Shown here piece by piece: positions 45,268 through 46,539 of a DNA stretch of 46,539 nucleotides (its first letter is position 1; each line of letters begins with the position of its first letter). Both the position numbers and the translations under genes were made by a program. Source of the stretch: DASZTV01 sp036267875 (GTDB lineage: Bacteria; Actinomycetota; Actinomycetes; JAFAQI01); assembly GCA_036267875.1 (NCBI GenBank), contig DATAVE010000028.1, positions 1 through 46,539 of the forward strand, written 5' to 3'. The notes below the pieces were generated by a model that ran no database searches, was not told where the DNA came from, and saw only the letters and a list, made by a program, of their open reading frames with translations.

Positions 45268-46419
45268 TTGCCTGAACACGAGGAGCTCCAGCGAAGCGTC
45301 CGGGCGTTCTTCGAGCGTGTGGCACCCGAGAGCGTCGTCCGCACGATCATGGAGACAAGCGAGGGAGTCGATCCTGCGCTCTGGCGAACGGCGACAACGG
45401 AGCTCGGTCTGACAGCTCTGCTCGTGCCGGAGAAGTACGGCGGTGCGGGCTGCAGTCTCGTGGAGTTGGGAATCGTCCTAGAGGAAGCCGGCCGCTGTCT
45501 GCTGCCATCTCCCTCTTCGCCACCGCGGTATTGGCGACCACAACGTTGATCAGTAGCGGCGACACCGTCGTCCAACAGCGTTACCTGCCATCGATTGCCC
45601 GTGGCGATCTGCGAGCTACCGTGGCGCTGCCGGCGTCCGGGCGCCGGGATGCGCGCGAGCAAGCTTGGTGTCCGTTGGCAGCTCACGGGGACCGCGTCGT
45701 TCGTGATCGACGGGCATACCGCCGACCTGATCTTGCTCGCCGCAGACAGCGACGAACGCCCGACGTTGTTCGCAGTGGAGGATCCGTTGCAGCCTGACGA
45801 TACAAATCGGCCCGACGCGCGGTGGTCGGCGCCACTCGGCCTGCTGACCCACGCGATGCTCGCGAGTGAGTTGATTGCGGATGAGGTGGCCGTTTTCGAT
45901 CTGTTGAGCCAGGGCGACGAGATACCTGCTGCTCTCGTAGGCGAGATCGTCGACGAGTTACTCCTTATCGACGTCGTCCCTGCCGAGATGGCGGTAACCG
46001 CCCGAGCGCTGATCTCAGCCGCATGCGCGGCCGCGGACGCGAATAGAGCCGCCGAACGATCAGTGGAATCAGCTCTCGGCCTTCTCGCCGACCCGCCACT
46101 TGCAGCGTCCCTCGGCGATCGTTGGGTTCTCGAGCGGCTCCGATGGGCGCTCGATCGTCACGTCGTCCCGGTCGGTGATTGGTATGTCGCTCGGCTCATG
46201 CTCAAAGGAGCCGCCGATGGATTCCCAGGCGCGGGTGACATGTGTACCGACCTCGCCCGTCTGCTCGCCCCGCCCAACCACGGTGCAACAGCGGAGCTAC
46301 TTGCTGCTGCCGCGGCCAGCTGTGACGCGGCGTGGGCAGGTGAGGTCTTGAGCGCACTGTCAACGAACTACGGGCCGGCGTGGGTTTCGGAGGCGGCGTC
46401 CGGCCCTATCGAGGGGTGA
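45268..46419 (+). pseudogene. Acyl-CoA dehydrogenase gene with two frameshifts and a foreign-looking 3' part
   Basis: TTG 45268 begins a normal acyl-CoA dehydrogenase N-terminus (LPEHEELQRSVRAFF, then LLVPEKYGGAGCSLVELGIV) that fails near 45510. The next frame continues with LFATAVLATTTLISSGD to VALPASG and fails near 45640. The third frame resumes at GVRWQLTGTASFVIDGHTAD and LFAVED, after which the usual C-terminal helices of the family are not recognisable; instead an Ala-rich helical stretch runs to the TGA at 46417-46419. The enzyme is probably dead, or the region carries sequencing indels. If broken, another gene must supply the dehydrogenation step for the pathway. Confidence 0.75.
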
Positions 46420-46539
46420 TCGCCAGCCCACCCGCCTGGGTTGGCGGCGCGAGCCGCTTGAGCTCCCGCTCGCGGTATTCGGCTAGGTCCTCAGCACAGC
46501 GTGGCCGTGACGGCCGCGGCGCCAGTGCCACCCAGCGCG
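46406..46539 (-). CDS. Possible C-terminus of a gene continuing past the right edge
   Basis: The minus strand is open from the window edge to a TAG at 46408-46406 and encodes 43 residues with helical text ERELKRLAPPTQAGG. It overlaps the end of the pseudogene by 14 bp. The family is not recognisable from so short a piece. Confidence 0.4.
   Translation of the reverse strand, partial: RWVALAPRPSRPRCAEDLAEYRERELKRLAPPTQAGGLAITPR

Overview
The window is high-GC, tightly packed DNA of an actinobacterial type (Actinomycetota; I cannot name a genus). Pointers are two LLM-class (F420/flavin) oxidoreductases, a mycofactocin-coupled SDR, a DesA3-like acyl-CoA desaturase beside its ferredoxin reductase, frequent GTG/TTG starts, many 4-nt start/stop overlaps and at least one probably leaderless promoter. 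No rRNA, tRNA, CRISPR array, transposase or replication origin was seen.

Left part (1-17.2 kb), mixed genes: a PucR-type regulator divergent from a ferredoxin reductase and a membrane desaturase; a frameshifted unknown gene; an LLM oxidoreductase; a DUF347-type membrane protein; a Tat-exported phospholipase C-like phosphoesterase; two DHA2-family drug exporters, the second with a long C-terminal helical tail; an ECF-like sigma factor translationally coupled to a glyoxalase-fold protein; a collagen-like exported protein; a zinc-ribbon protein; an SDR; and the decayed tail of an SGNH/GDSL hydrolase.

Right part (17.2-46.4 kb), a catabolic island for a hydrophobic carboxylate or cyclic substrate, inferred from enzyme content and not identifiable more precisely. 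It has an eight-gene minus-strand operon (thiolase, CaiB CoA-transferase, two MaoC/hotdog half-hydratases, enoyl-CoA hydratase, LLM oxidoreductase, APH-like kinase, unknown protein); an acyl-CoA ligase-TetR operon; a PaaI thioesterase; a DUF35/thiolase-like pair with LivG and LivF ATPases; a surface-protein/membrane-protein/LivHM/solute-binding-protein operon; two cytochromes P450; a mycofactocin-coupled SDR and an aldehyde dehydrogenase; a lone PaaA-like di-iron oxygenase with a 98-aa partner; two alpha/beta hydrolases; an amidohydrolase; and a broken acyl-CoA dehydrogenase.

The main discovery is a shared control element. Six near-identical 18-bp imperfect palindromes, GTCAACC-N4-GGTCGAC, plus one degenerate copy, stand before almost every operon of the island. 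In the six clear sites one half-site contains the -35 hexamer (TTGACA or TTGACG), with a -10-like hexamer 17-18 nt downstream. The only TetR gene in the window lies in one of the controlled operons and is the natural candidate repressor. The second notable item is the import operon, which adds a signal-peptide/C-terminal-TM surface protein and two paralogous small membrane proteins to a fused LivH-LivM permease.
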